This document shows positions 1 through 7,740 of a stretch of DNA of 64,000 bases, one piece after another (the stretch's first letter is position 1; each line of letters starts with the position of its first letter). Source of the stretch: a virus. Where the stretch lies: the IMG/VR virus record IMGVR_UViG_3300023184_000025, positions 281,155 through 345,154 of that record. One strand, 5' to 3'. The notes under the pieces were generated by a model. It ran no database searches. It was not told the DNA's origin and was given only the letters and a program-made list of their open reading frames with translations. The translations under genes and the position numbers were made by a program.

Positions 1-738
1 TCCTTCACCGACAGAACCTGCAATTAAGTCTGTAAGTGTGGTGTCGTCTGTGTCCTCGTCTGCCAACAGTTCGCTAACAAAGGTCCACGAACGTGGTGTA
101 GCAAAGGCACGGCTGGAGCTCTTGGCATCAAAGTCGTACAAGTCTTGTTTGGCAAATGTAATGTAGCCAACAACGTCTTTGTGAATCTGATTGCGAACAG
201 CCCAGTCTTGCCAGCTTGAAAAGTCCACACGCATCTCCACGTGAACAAAACGGTTCGCTAATGGAGTAGGCATACGATATGTAACACCTTTGTCGCTTTC
301 ACGATTACCTGCGGCAATCATTACAACATTGTCGGGCAATTTATATTTGCCAATGCGACGATTCAAAACAAGTTGGTAAGCCGCGGCCTGTACAGCAGGA
401 GCCGCTGAATTCATTTCATCCATGAACAAAACTACAACTGGATACTTACTGGCCAACTCTTCATCAGGCAAGTCGATGGGAGGTGCCCAATCCATCTTAC
501 CAAGTTCTTTGTTATAGAACGGAATACCTCGAATATCTGTAGGATCCATTTGACCCAAACGAAGGTCGATCATAAAGCCGCCGAGATCTTGGGTAATCTC
601 TGCAACAACGTCGGACTTGCCAATGCCGGGGGGACCCCACAAGAACAAGGGACGTTTTTTAGCAAAACATTTTTTAATTGCACGACGAGCACCTTCTGAG
701 GTAACTGTACGGTGATCTGATGCTGATACTTTTGGCAT
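1..738 (-). CDS. MoxR-like AAA+ ATPase (partial, C-terminus outside window)
   Basis: The reading frame starts at ATG 738 and stays open to base 1, so at least 246 residues are here and the C-terminus is missing. It has a Walker A motif GPPGIGKS near residue 35, a Walker B-like VVLFMDEMN near residue 105, and an arginine-rich sensor region. MoxR-type ATPases are hexameric chaperone-like enzymes that often act with a VWA-domain partner; that partner would lie to the left. A TTGACC-17-TATAAT promoter ends about 37 bp upstream. The substrate cannot be read from the sequence. Confidence 0.85.
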   Translation of the reverse strand, partial: MPKVSASDHRTVTSEGARRAIKKCFAKKRPLFLWGPPGIGKSDVVAEITQDLGGFMIDLRLGQMDPTDIRGIPFYNKELGKMDWAPPIDLPDEELASKYPVVVLFMDEMNSAAPAVQAAAYQLVLNRRIGKYKLPDNVVMIAAGNRESDKGVTYRMPTPLANRFVHVEMRVDFSSWQDWAVRNQIHKDVVGYITFAKQDLYDFDAKSSSRAFATPRSWTFVSELLADEDTDDTTLTDLIAGSVGEG

Positions 739-774
739 AGGGCTATTTCTTTCTTAAGTTGTTACAATACTAAT

Positions 775-803
775 ATTATACAAAAATCTGTTTTACTGGT
801 CAA
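775..803 (-). promoter_or_regulatory. sigma70 promoter for the MoxR-like ATPase
   Basis: On the minus strand TTGACC (803-798), a 17-bp spacer and TATAAT (780-775) precede the ATPase gene. It belongs to a recurrent promoter family in this window. Confidence 0.75.
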
Positions 804-1231
804 CTGTTTTCTGCAAGTTCTTCTTCTTCATTGTCCCAGTCTGAGTCACTAGAGGTTTCAATTTCTATATGACCAAACTTGAGCAACCCGGCCTCTGCAG
901 AAACTTCAAACGGGTATTCAAATTCAACGAATGCACCAAGTTCCTGCAAAAATTCTTCAGAGTATTCTTTGTCACGGATGTCTTCAACACGTATGCAACC
1001 AATACTGCCCGAATCCACCGAGTGGCTAGTTCTCATGTTGGAGCCGTAAGTACCGTCACCGTATGCAGTACCAAAGCTGGCAAAGCGCCGACCATCTTTG
1101 AGTGTAAACTCACCTTCTACACCGCGACCAAGTGCGCCAGGCGGAAAGAACAAACCAACACATTCTCCCCAGGCATCGTGCATGACATAGCACAGATCAC
1201 CAACATAGTATTTTCCTGCGGGCATTGTCAT
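800..1231 (-). CDS. Hypothetical phage protein, acidic C-terminus
   Basis: 143 residues, soluble, starting MTMPAGKYYVGDLCYV. The N-terminal half is rich in Gly and aromatic residues (YGDGTYGSN); the last 20 residues are almost all acidic or Ser/Asn. The N-terminal motif recurs in phage hypothetical proteins as far as I recall, but no function is known to me. Its stop overlaps the promoter of the next gene by 4 bp. Confidence 0.75.
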   Translation of the reverse strand: MTMPAGKYYVGDLCYVMHDAWGECVGLFFPPGALGRGVEGEFTLKDGRRFASFGTAYGDGTYGSNMRTSHSVDSGSIGCIRVEDIRDKEYSEEFLQELGAFVEFEYPFEVSAEAGLLKFGHIEIETSSDSDWDNEEEELAENS

Positions 1232-1240
1232 ACTAATTCC

Positions 1241-1408
1241 TTAAGAGTTAACAGTTTGATACGGGCTAAGATCTTCGTCACTGTCTGTGTCAGAAGCTTC
1301 ATAAACCCAAGTAATCGGCACTTCCAAAATCCTTGCCACAGTCACAGGCAAATAGCCTTCTTCGAGCAAGTCGTTGATCTCAATTGATAAGTCTGCCATT
1401 CTGCTCAT
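1241..1408 (-). CDS. Small hypothetical protein, possible HTH
   Basis: 55 residues, ATG at 1408, between two convincing genes at 9 and 3 bp spacing. The segment around LPVTVARILEVPITWVYEA resembles a short helix-turn-helix; the tail is acidic. The start could also be the Met three codons later. Function unknown. Confidence 0.6.
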   Translation of the reverse strand: MSRMADLSIEINDLLEEGYLPVTVARILEVPITWVYEASDTDSDEDLSPYQTVNS

Positions 1409-1411
1409 AGT

Positions 1412-1642
1412 TTAACCCCAGTCCTTTTTGTCACCATATTGTTCGTTCCAGTCGTAACCGGCATTGTATTCTGCAATTTCTTCATCTGACATAGCAGTGA
1501 CCTTGTCACCGTTGTATGTTCCTTCGGGGAACCAGTGAGGATTACGGTCACGATGATAGTAAGAATCGGCACTACCACGATCGTACAAGGATCCGTGACG
1601 TTGACGATCAAACTGTGGTAGCATCTCAAGTGTAACTGTCAT
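1412..1642 (-). CDS. Small conserved phage protein (GSLYDRGSADSYY type)
   Basis: 76 residues behind a strong ribosome site AAAGGAG and a sigma70 promoter. It carries the segments GSLYDRGSADSYY and PHWFPEG and an acidic C-terminus (MSDEEIAEYNAGYDWNE). I recognise this as a small protein seen in many phages and some bacteria, without a known function. The overlapping frame at 1405-1629 is a shadow. Confidence 0.8.
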   Translation of the reverse strand: MTVTLEMLPQFDRQRHGSLYDRGSADSYYHRDRNPHWFPEGTYNGDKVTAMSDEEIAEYNAGYDWNEQYGDKKDWG

Positions 1643-1666
1643 TTTTTACTCCTTTACTATACCTAT

Positions 1667-1695
1667 ATTATAGTAGAATTGGAATTATTGGTCAA
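1667..1695 (-). promoter_or_regulatory. sigma70 promoter
   Basis: TTGACC (1695-1690), 17 bp, TATAAT (1672-1667) on the minus strand, upstream of the small gene ending at 1412. Confidence 0.75.
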
Positions 1696-1864
1696 GTGGT
1701 ACAAACAACTTGGTGCCTTCGCCCATGACAACCTTGTATGCTTCTATAGTGGACTGAGGCTGTGCCAAGGGATTTTTTTGGATAAATTGCAGGGTTTCCA
1801 AAAAGCCCATGCCCAAAAACTCTGACTCTTTTTTTATAACTTTGATTGCTGTACGTATTTGCAT
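1685..1864 (-). CDS. Small hypothetical protein
   Basis: 59 residues from ATG 1864, preceded by AAAAAGGAG and a consensus promoter, so it is likely a real gene although short. The sequence is mixed, with a Lys-rich N-terminus and a predicted helix in the middle. No family recognised. Its 3' end overlaps the next promoter. Confidence 0.65.
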   Translation of the reverse strand: MQIRTAIKVIKKESEFLGMGFLETLQFIQKNPLAQPQSTIEAYKVVMGEGTKLFVPLDQ

Positions 1865-1893
1865 ACTGGCTCCTTTTTGTTAAACTATGCTAT

Positions 1894-1922
1894 ATTATAG
1901 CAAATTGGGAAATACCGGTCAA
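1894..1922 (-). promoter_or_regulatory. sigma70 promoter
   Basis: TTGACC (1922-1917), 17 bp, TATAAT (1899-1894), upstream of the 59-residue ORF. Confidence 0.75.
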
Positions 1923-1928
1923 CCAAAA

Positions 1929-2312
1929 TTAAACCCAGCTGTCCACCATCAAGACGGGCTTCTTAAGCACTCGTTTTACAAAGTCCTCGGGCTCGTCATC
2001 TGCACGTACCAGCACAAAGCCCATGCTCTCTACCAAGTCCACCTCGCATACTTGCAGGTCCACTGCGGCGGCCTCAAAGGCAATGTTCATCTTGGTCAGG
2101 GCATACTTGACGCCTGCTTGGAATGCCTCGTACTCGTTTGCACCCGTTTCATCAAAGTCAAACTCTGTTTCCATAATGTGCGCAAACTCTTGTCCATCTG
2201 CCACAATGAACTTGTTTATCTTCTTCCAGTTGCTCTGCTTCTCACTGTCAAAGTGGTCACAGCATTCGTTAATGTCAAAACTAGCAAAGTTGTCATAGTT
2301 TACTGTAGTCAT
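1929..2312 (-). CDS. Hypothetical protein
   Basis: 127 residues, acidic, starting MTTVNYDNFASFDI, with ribosome site AAAAGGGAG. It has an alpha/beta look with a long central helix (EYEAFQAGVKYALTKM) and ends in a hydrophobic strand. It is monocistronic between two sigma70 promoters. No family recognised. Confidence 0.75.
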   Translation of the reverse strand: MTTVNYDNFASFDINECCDHFDSEKQSNWKKINKFIVADGQEFAHIMETEFDFDETGANEYEAFQAGVKYALTKMNIAFEAAAVDLQVCEVDLVESMGFVLVRADDEPEDFVKRVLKKPVLMVDSWV

Positions 2313-2343
2313 TTCTCGCTCCCTTTTGTGTTAACATGTGTAT

Positions 2344-2372
2344 ATTATAGCAAATAGGCAAATTCTGGTCAA
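2344..2372 (-). promoter_or_regulatory. sigma70 promoter
   Basis: TTGACC (2372-2367), 17 bp, TATAAT (2349-2344), driving the gene at 1929-2312 and lying just past the terminator of the upstream operon. Confidence 0.75.
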
Positions 2373-2400
2373 CCACAAGAATTGTGGTATTTTTGCAACA

Positions 2401-2427
2401 AAAAACCCTACAAAATGTAGGGTTTTT
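2401..2427 (-). terminator. Intrinsic terminator of the Bug/PP-loop operon
   Basis: A 12-bp perfect hairpin (2401-2412 with 2416-2427) ends in a T run on either strand. It sits 33 bp past the PP-loop gene. Confidence 0.8.
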
Positions 2428-2459
2428 ATGTGTTGTTTTAACGCAACAGTTGGTCAGAT

Positions 2460-3629
2460 CTATGCCATTAAATGATCATTTTTTTGTAGATAAAAATGAC
2501 CGTTTAGCATGCCCACAAATCCATCAAACTTGTTGTCAAAAGTATATTTTAAATATTTTTTATCAATATTTTTTTCAATATGTTCTATACCTTTGAACCA
2601 ACATTGATATTCTTTGGTATTTTTGAACCCTTGGAAAAACCAGTCGTCCCACTCGCACCAAATTGGGCTGGATGATTTTTGAACTTGAAATGTGTCTAAT
2701 TTCCAATTTGGATAGATTATACCGCGAGAAATCACTTCATAAGCTTGCCGACTTGCAAAACCAGGAGTGGGCCAGGTCAATATAGATTTTAACATTGGAT
2801 TTTGCTCAAACCATGACATGATCATGTGCGATTGTTTAATTATAATTTCAGGCAGGTCTGGACTCCAGTAAAATAATACCAACTCTGCATTATCATAGTC
2901 TTGATTATTGAGTCCACCTTGGCAATTGTTAACCAGAGTATCTAGAAAATAAACAGCATATTTGTTGTCCTTGATACACACCCGAGGTTTATCGATACCC
3001 ACAACAATTGCAGTTTTTAATCCTCGGTCCAGGTTTACCAGTTGCCCTTTTTCGCGAGTGTTTGAATAACGAGTTACAAAGTGAGGATTAAGATGTTCTC
3101 TAGTTGTTTTTAACCACTCTTCTCCGTCGTAGTTTTGAAAACTATCAACAGTTGCCTGCGACACATCGTAATAGGTTATTTTTGTATTGGGACTGCGAGA
3201 TCGTATTTGGTCTAGTCCCATACGAGTTGTTAACTCAAATTCTGCTTCGATGTTTCTTGCATCAGTCACACCACGATTGGCAATAACAGTAGGAGTGTGT
3301 GACCGATTCCAGATGGTTACAATTTCATCAATATGACATCCAGCATCAAAAAAAGCATCAACTAGAGTTTGGCTGTCACTTCCACCGCTATAATTTACTA
3401 TAACATAGTCGTATTTTTCTCGTATCTGACGGGCTCGAATCTTATACAGGTCCAGTATACTAATCTCTGGTTCGTGTGTCCAATTAGCGGTATTCCAGAC
3501 ATTATCACAAAACTGCCACTGTGGGTAGTTTTTTGTTTTGGTCCCAGCAATACATGCATCTATTTTGCTTCTGTATTGCTGGGCACCAACTGTATAAAAC
3601 CCAAGTTTGGGATTGATACCATTGATCAT
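2460..3629 (-). CDS. PP-loop (N-type ATP pyrophosphatase) family protein
   Basis: 389 residues. The ATP-binding PP-loop motif SGGSDSQ lies near residue 82 (VIVNYSGGSDSQTLVDAFF). The fold is that of adenine nucleotide alpha hydrolases, which adenylate a substrate before amide, thiol or similar transfer (PAPS reductase, QueC, asparagine synthetase relatives). The C-terminal part is Trp-rich and I cannot match it. The ATG overlaps the TGA of the upstream Bug gene by 4 bp, so the two are translationally coupled. It is too long and too divergent to call QueC, though a role in base modification is possible. Confidence 0.7.
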   Translation of the reverse strand: MINGINPKLGFYTVGAQQYRSKIDACIAGTKTKNYPQWQFCDNVWNTANWTHEPEISILDLYKIRARQIREKYDYVIVNYSGGSDSQTLVDAFFDAGCHIDEIVTIWNRSHTPTVIANRGVTDARNIEAEFELTTRMGLDQIRSRSPNTKITYYDVSQATVDSFQNYDGEEWLKTTREHLNPHFVTRYSNTREKGQLVNLDRGLKTAIVVGIDKPRVCIKDNKYAVYFLDTLVNNCQGGLNNQDYDNAELVLFYWSPDLPEIIIKQSHMIMSWFEQNPMLKSILTWPTPGFASRQAYEVISRGIIYPNWKLDTFQVQKSSSPIWCEWDDWFFQGFKNTKEYQCWFKGIEHIEKNIDKKYLKYTFDNKFDGFVGMLNGHFYLQKNDHLMA

Positions 3630-4561
3630 TGGACTGTTAAATTAAGCTGTTTAGAAATAATTAAGAATTTTCTTTTCTCTTCTTTTAAGAACTCAGCTGG
3701 GGAAAAGTCTTTTGCAGGTGCCATGTATAAAGATTTCAATTCACGTTGAACTTCTGCAGAACTGGCCACGGTCCTGATATATTGTAAAATTTCAGGATCA
3801 GCTCCTCGATTGGCTATCAACACTGACCATCTGTAGTATTGATGATCGTTAATTTTGAGTTCTTGAAGAGTGGGAACATTTTTAAAAGCGTCTACTCTGG
3901 TAGGACTACCCACAGCCACAGGCACTAGTTTGCCAGAACTGATGTACTGGTCAAGCAACATTGCGGATTCGTTAAGATAAGTCAATTGGCCTCCCAACAA
4001 ATCTGCTATAGCAGGACCTTTGTAAGGCACATGAACAAAATTGCTTTTGTCGCCGGCAACCAGGGCTGATATAGTATGTCCAGCACCGCCAACGCCTGAG
4101 CTTCCGTAGTTTACCTCTCTAGTTTTGGTATAGGTCACAAAGTCCTGCCAATTCTTTATTCCAGTTTGAGAATTAACCACCACCACTGAGGGCTCTGTTC
4201 CTAGATGAGCTACAGTAACAAAATCTGTGCTTGGATCATAAGCGTTGGTGCTTGGATTTAAAATAGGCAAACTAACCAAAGAAGGTCCAGCAACCAACAG
4301 TACAGTTTCCCCAGGAGTTTTTAGTGCAGCCATATGGGCGTGAGCAATTCCGCCACCTGCTCCCAGTTTGTATTCAACTTGAACTCGATATCGATTTTTG
4401 TCAATAGCTGACTCGATCACACGAGCAACACGGTCAGCACTTCCGCCAGCGGAGTACTGCACCATAATTTTGATTTCTTTGGGTGGCTGGTTAGCCATGC
4501 TGGACATCGAAAGTGTACCTAGCAATAAACCAAAACAAAATGATAATGATTTTTTAAACAC
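3626..4561 (-). CDS. Bug/TctC-family periplasmic solute-binding protein
   Basis: 311 residues from a GTG at 4561 with AAGGA about 8 bp upstream; an ATG 36 codons earlier lacks a ribosome site and would put extra sequence before the signal peptide. A signal peptide spans about residues 1-23 (ends SMANQ). Family motifs include IMVQYSAGGSADRVAR, YGSSGVGGAGH and VPYKGPAIADLLGGQ. Bug proteins are periplasmic binding proteins, massively expanded in Burkholderiales, that serve tripartite tricarboxylate transporters or sense carboxylates. No TctA/TctB membrane partner is here, so it may feed host permeases or act as a sensor. Very unusual in a phage. Confidence 0.9.
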   Translation of the reverse strand: MFKKSLSFCFGLLLGTLSMSSMANQPPKEIKIMVQYSAGGSADRVARVIESAIDKNRYRVQVEYKLGAGGGIAHAHMAALKTPGETVLLVAGPSLVSLPILNPSTNAYDPSTDFVTVAHLGTEPSVVVVNSQTGIKNWQDFVTYTKTREVNYGSSGVGGAGHTISALVAGDKSNFVHVPYKGPAIADLLGGQLTYLNESAMLLDQYISSGKLVPVAVGSPTRVDAFKNVPTLQELKINDHQYYRWSVLIANRGADPEILQYIRTVASSAEVQRELKSLYMAPAKDFSPAEFLKEEKRKFLIISKQLNLTVQ

Positions 4562-4633
4562 GTAATATTTCCTTAAAAAGTTGAATTGTAATGCTTGTGG
4601 AAGAATTCCACTTACAGTAGGCGTTCTGTTATA

Positions 4634-4662
4634 GTATAACAGTAAAGACATCACTATGTCAA
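4634..4662 (-). promoter_or_regulatory. sigma70 promoter for the Bug/PP-loop operon
   Basis: TTGACA (4662-4657), 17 bp, TTATAC (4639-4634), leaving a 5' leader of about 65 nt. Confidence 0.6.
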
Positions 4663-4732
4663 GTGTCAATTTGATCTGACGTCGGCCCTTGCCGGCGTTG
4701 CAAAATTATTTATAAATTGAAATAACTTGGTC

Positions 4733-4764
4733 AAAAAAAAGCCCACCATTGGTGGGCTTTTTAA
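4733..4764 (-). terminator. Bidirectional intrinsic terminator
   Basis: GCCCACC ATT GGTGGGC flanked by A and T runs, directly after the DUF4214-like gene. Confidence 0.85.
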
Positions 4765-4770
4765 TATATG

Positions 4771-5670
4771 TTAAGCTACAAACGGAGTGTATTCAATACC
4801 TGTTGTGGCCAAGCCAACTAGGCCAATAGTGGTTTCAAATGCTGGCAACTCACTAGCAATAACTAGCACATCTGCTTGACTTAACTTGTTGTTGGTCATC
4901 CAAGTTGTGTATTCTGTTACTTGTGCCAATGTAGCTGTGCTACCAAATACGTTTTTATAAACTTGTTTAATAAATGTTTCATCACTAACACCGCCGGCGT
5001 CTGCTTTGTAAACATCAGTGGCCAACAATGCTGTGGCCAATTGTTTGTTTGTCCAGCCTGCGTCAGCAAGATAGATGCCAATGCCTTCATATGCTTTAGT
5101 AACATCTGCAACACCAAGTGCGGCTGCCAGCAATGCATATACATCGCCTGCGCGACCTGCGGCATCATAGGCAATGGCTTTGTTGGTGAACACCACACGC
5201 TCATGATCAGCAAGATTGAATTCCATGTTGCTAACTAATGCGCTTGCCAAAGTTACTTTGCTGGCAGTTTTAGTAATGGTATACTCTGTGCTAGCGCCAC
5301 CCATTGTGTAAGTGTCAACGCCAGCGGTACCCGTAACATCAACAACAATGTCAACAGTACCATCGCCAACACGACCCGTGCCCACCACACCAAATGTAGC
5401 GACTTTACCAGCAGTACCAACTGTGGCAACTGTGACAATCAAGTTGTTTGTACTTGTACCGCCCAACGCTGTGCCCGCAAGGGTGATTGTATCACCTGCC
5501 GCATAACCCGAGCCTGCACTGGCTACCAAGCTGTCAAGAACAACGGAGTATACCCCGTCAGTTTTGGTAACATCAAAAGCGGCGCCAGTGCCTGTACCTC
5601 CTGTTAACCCTGTAACATTTTGGTATGTGGCATTAACTGCTTTGTCTTTGATTGTGATTGTTGTTGTCAT
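4771..5670 (-). CDS. DUF4214-like secreted or virion surface protein
   Basis: 299 residues, Gly/Thr/Ala-rich, no cysteines. Residues 1-150 are low-complexity beta-type repeats (GTGTGAAFDVTKTDG, SAGSGYAAGDTITL) like those in bacterial surface proteins and phage tail fibres. The C-terminal half (VYKNVFGSTATLAQVTEYTTWM) matches the DUF4214 pattern seen with S-layer or RTX-type exported proteins of Proteobacteria. There is no N-terminal signal peptide, so it is either exported by type I secretion or part of the virion. Which of the two cannot be decided from sequence. Confidence 0.7.
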   Translation of the reverse strand: MTTTITIKDKAVNATYQNVTGLTGGTGTGAAFDVTKTDGVYSVVLDSLVASAGSGYAAGDTITLAGTALGGTSTNNLIVTVATVGTAGKVATFGVVGTGRVGDGTVDIVVDVTGTAGVDTYTMGGASTEYTITKTASKVTLASALVSNMEFNLADHERVVFTNKAIAYDAAGRAGDVYALLAAALGVADVTKAYEGIGIYLADAGWTNKQLATALLATDVYKADAGGVSDETFIKQVYKNVFGSTATLAQVTEYTTWMTNNKLSQADVLVIASELPAFETTIGLVGLATTGIEYTPFVA

Positions 5671-5796
5671 TATTTTTCCTTATAAAATGAATATCAACTA
5701 GTATATAGCGTTTTTACTAAGAAGTCTAGAAAAGACCAACTGAACTTGTGCGTATGCGCACATGTTTGTCACGGAAAAATGATTTTTTGGCAAAAG

Positions 5797-6030
5797 TTAT
5801 CCGTAAAAATGCTTGTATAACATACCGGCTGTGTAAATGGTCAGCAATACAGCATTGGATGTGATCATTGATTTGTGTTTCATTCGTATGCTAACAGCCA
5901 ACCACAGTCCAGTTTCCAAAAAACACATGATTGCACCCAGCGGATAAAAGTCCAAAGAAACGCAGACAGCACCAACAATTGAAATTGTGGTAGCAGTCCA
6001 TTCAACTATTGCTTCTCTGTTCAGCTTCAT
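5797..6030 (-). CDS. Small three-helix membrane protein
   Basis: 77 residues with three hydrophobic segments (ATTISIVGAVCVSL, GAIMCFLETGLWLAV, AVLLTIYTAGML). ATG 6030 is preferred over an upstream TTG at 6036. The promoter -10 box ends only 9 bp before the ATG, so the mRNA would be leaderless or nearly so. It loosely resembles bacterial YgjV-type membrane proteins. Function unknown. Confidence 0.65.
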   Translation of the reverse strand: MKLNREAIVEWTATTISIVGAVCVSLDFYPLGAIMCFLETGLWLAVSIRMKHKSMITSNAVLLTIYTAGMLYKHFYG

Positions 6031-6039
6031 ACCCAACTA

Positions 6040-6068
6040 GTATAACACAGACAAGAATGCACAGTCAA
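6040..6068 (-). promoter_or_regulatory. sigma70 promoter
   Basis: TTGACT (6068-6063), 17 bp, TTATAC (6045-6040), directly in front of the small membrane protein. Confidence 0.6.
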
Positions 6069-6069
6069 G

Positions 6070-6100
6070 AAAAAGCCCACCAATTAGTGGGCTTGTTTTA
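6070..6100 (-). terminator. Intrinsic terminator after the outer-membrane protein gene
   Basis: AAGCCCAC CAATTA GTGGGCTT, 8-bp stem with A/T runs on both sides, 16 bp past the beta-barrel gene. Confidence 0.8.
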
Positions 6101-6116
6101 TCTAATCTACTAGAAA

Positions 6117-6671
6117 TTAGAAACTACGTGTGTAGAATACATTGTAACCATCTTGACGTGAATCACCGGTGATTCGGTCGAAACGGAAACCAACTGCATC
6201 CTTCTTGTTGATTGCATAAGTTACGCCAACACGAACTGTATCGGTGGTGTCTTTGTTTACATTGGCATTGTCTGCCGCTGTACGATAACGGTAAGCAACC
6301 TTAGCTGTCAAGCCAGAGCTCAATGGTACAGTAACACCTGGCTCAATTGAGTAGTATGTAAACTGACCGCTGGTGCTGTACTTTTGGCCCAATGCCACTT
6401 TAGCGTAGCCTTTAACTGGTCCAAACAATGTAGTAGTTGCAGTACCGCCAACTTCTAAACGTGTGCTAACTGAATTTGTGTTGTCAGTTTGCGTTGATGA
6501 AAGTTGTGTGTGTACACCAAATGTATCATTGATACTTTCACTTAGAGCGAAGTTGGTACTCATTTGGTCATTGCCACCGATGGTGTTTAATTTTGTGCCT
6601 TCTACAGTAACTGATCCGGCAAACGCTGTGCTACTAATTGCAATAGCAATAAATGCTAAGATTTTCTTCAT
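6117..6671 (-). CDS. Outer-membrane beta-barrel protein with signal peptide
   Basis: 184 residues from ATG 6671 (AAGGA upstream); the longer frame to 6713 lacks a ribosome site. A classical signal peptide MKKILAFIAIAISSTAFA is followed by alternating amphipathic strands, and the protein ends in RSF, the aromatic C-terminus used by the BAM complex. About eight strands fit an OmpW/OmpX-sized barrel. In a phage this could change receptors or exclude other phages. No enzyme motif is present. Confidence 0.75.
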   Translation of the reverse strand: MKKILAFIAIAISSTAFAGSVTVEGTKLNTIGGNDQMSTNFALSESINDTFGVHTQLSSTQTDNTNSVSTRLEVGGTATTTLFGPVKGYAKVALGQKYSTSGQFTYYSIEPGVTVPLSSGLTAKVAYRYRTAADNANVNKDTTDTVRVGVTYAINKKDAVGFRFDRITGDSRQDGYNVFYTRSF

Positions 6672-6770
6672 TTTTATTTTCCTTAAAAAAAGAATGAGTT
6701 TTAAATCATTCACTATTATGTATCAGTGTTTGCAACAATGTTAATTAAAATTGGGGGTATTTTGGTCCAA

Positions 6771-6793
6771 AAAAAACCCGCCGAAGCGGGTTC
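6771..6793 (-). terminator. Terminator of the tmRNA gene
   Basis: AACCCGC CGAA GCGGGTT followed on the minus strand by eight T, just after the tmRNA coding piece. Confidence 0.85.
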
Positions 6794-7065
6794 TGAGTTT
6801 CTGTTACGAGGTATGTCTTACCCTAGACGGCTTTTATCAAGCTGCCAATGCGAACTGTTCGTCGTTTGCGTTTACGTTTTTTGCTTGATTTACGGTCATC
6901 GCCTACCGTGCTGTCCACTCTGTTACTCTTTGCCCTGTCAAAACCATGCTCACCCCCGACAAGAATATACTAACCTAGTATACTCTTGGTGGAAGTGCCG
7001 GGGCTCGAACCCGGGTCCAAGACAACTTTCTCTTCGCCTCTTCCCTTTCGGGGTTTACAGCAATA
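6775..7065 (-). ncRNA. ssrA: Circularly permuted (two-piece) tmRNA
   Basis: Read on the minus strand, the acceptor piece comes first: a T-arm (CCGGG, TTCGAGC, CCCGG) and CACTTCC-A-CCA ending at 6987. A 29-nt spacer (6986-6958) follows, then the coding piece from 6957 (GGGGGTG). GGGGGTG pairs with CACTTCC over 7 bp (two G-U) to make the acceptor stem, which proves the permuted order. The tag frame (6869-6840) encodes ANDEQFALAA followed by TGA TAA. Two-piece tmRNA is known in alphaproteobacteria, some cyanobacteria and some betaproteobacteria. It rescues stalled ribosomes and tags peptides for ClpXP. The 5' end of the acceptor piece is approximate; the HNH stop codon is just upstream. Confidence 0.93.
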
Positions 7066-7068
7066 TTC

Positions 7069-7701
7069 TTATTTAATCAATCTACGCTTTTGTAAATTCA
7101 ATTCTGCTATTTTAGCATCGTCTGGCTTTAGATAGTAATTCTTCTCACCATCGTTATACCAGTGTCTACCAAACGCATTGTTGTTTTTATTCTTGCGTAG
7201 TTGAGTCCATTCAATTGTTGTTATCCAACCTTCTGGAATTTGTTCTTTATTATACTTTTTGCGTGATGACAAGTCAACCGCATCTTTACCCACACACCAA
7301 ACTTTTCCAAACTGCGAATTGTTTTCTTTCTGTTGGTGTTGCTTTTCAGCAAAGGTCTTCTTACGCTTTTCCATTGCTGAGTCAGTGTTTGCCAAATCAC
7401 ACACCTTCTTTTGATGTTCTTTGTTTACAGAAAAATTGTGTTCAGTGCGAATACCTGTAAATGGATTTGGGTGTAGTTGATGACGCAACTTTCCCGCTTC
7501 TCGTTGTCTTATTCTTACTAATTCTTCTTTTGGGCTTAACTTTGCTAAACCCTGCCACGCAACATAATCTTGCCAACGACCATATTCTTCATATAACTTG
7601 CGATGTGCTTCTGCGTGGTCATCAACAGATAATTCTACAAGATTGCTTGGATCGTCTGTTCCGCCTGCGTGTTTAGGAATAATATGATGTTTGTGGCTCA
7701 T
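7069..7701 (-). CDS. HNH homing-type endonuclease
   Basis: 210 residues. The N-terminus has the HNH core: HHIIPKHAGGTDDPSNLVELSV with DHAEAH following (residues 4-35). The C-terminal half is basic with repeated short NUMOD-like segments (W.. DGEKNYYLKPDDA). This is a free-standing mobile endonuclease of the phage type. It ends only a few bases before the tmRNA acceptor piece, suggesting the cassette targets ssrA. Confidence 0.85.
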   Translation of the reverse strand: MSHKHHIIPKHAGGTDDPSNLVELSVDDHAEAHRKLYEEYGRWQDYVAWQGLAKLSPKEELVRIRQREAGKLRHQLHPNPFTGIRTEHNFSVNKEHQKKVCDLANTDSAMEKRKKTFAEKQHQQKENNSQFGKVWCVGKDAVDLSSRKKYNKEQIPEGWITTIEWTQLRKNKNNNAFGRHWYNDGEKNYYLKPDDAKIAELNLQKRRLIK

Positions 7702-7740
7702 ACAAGTATTTATACCTGTCGAACCAAAGTCCAGGATTAG

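Noticed and set aside
869-1387. Long plus-strand frame opposite small genes
   Set aside because: Antisense shadow with no ribosome site. The minus-strand genes have promoters and ribosome sites.
2460-3629. Calling the PP-loop protein QueC
   Set aside because: Only the PP-loop is shared. Length, the remaining sequence and zinc-site Cys residues do not fit.
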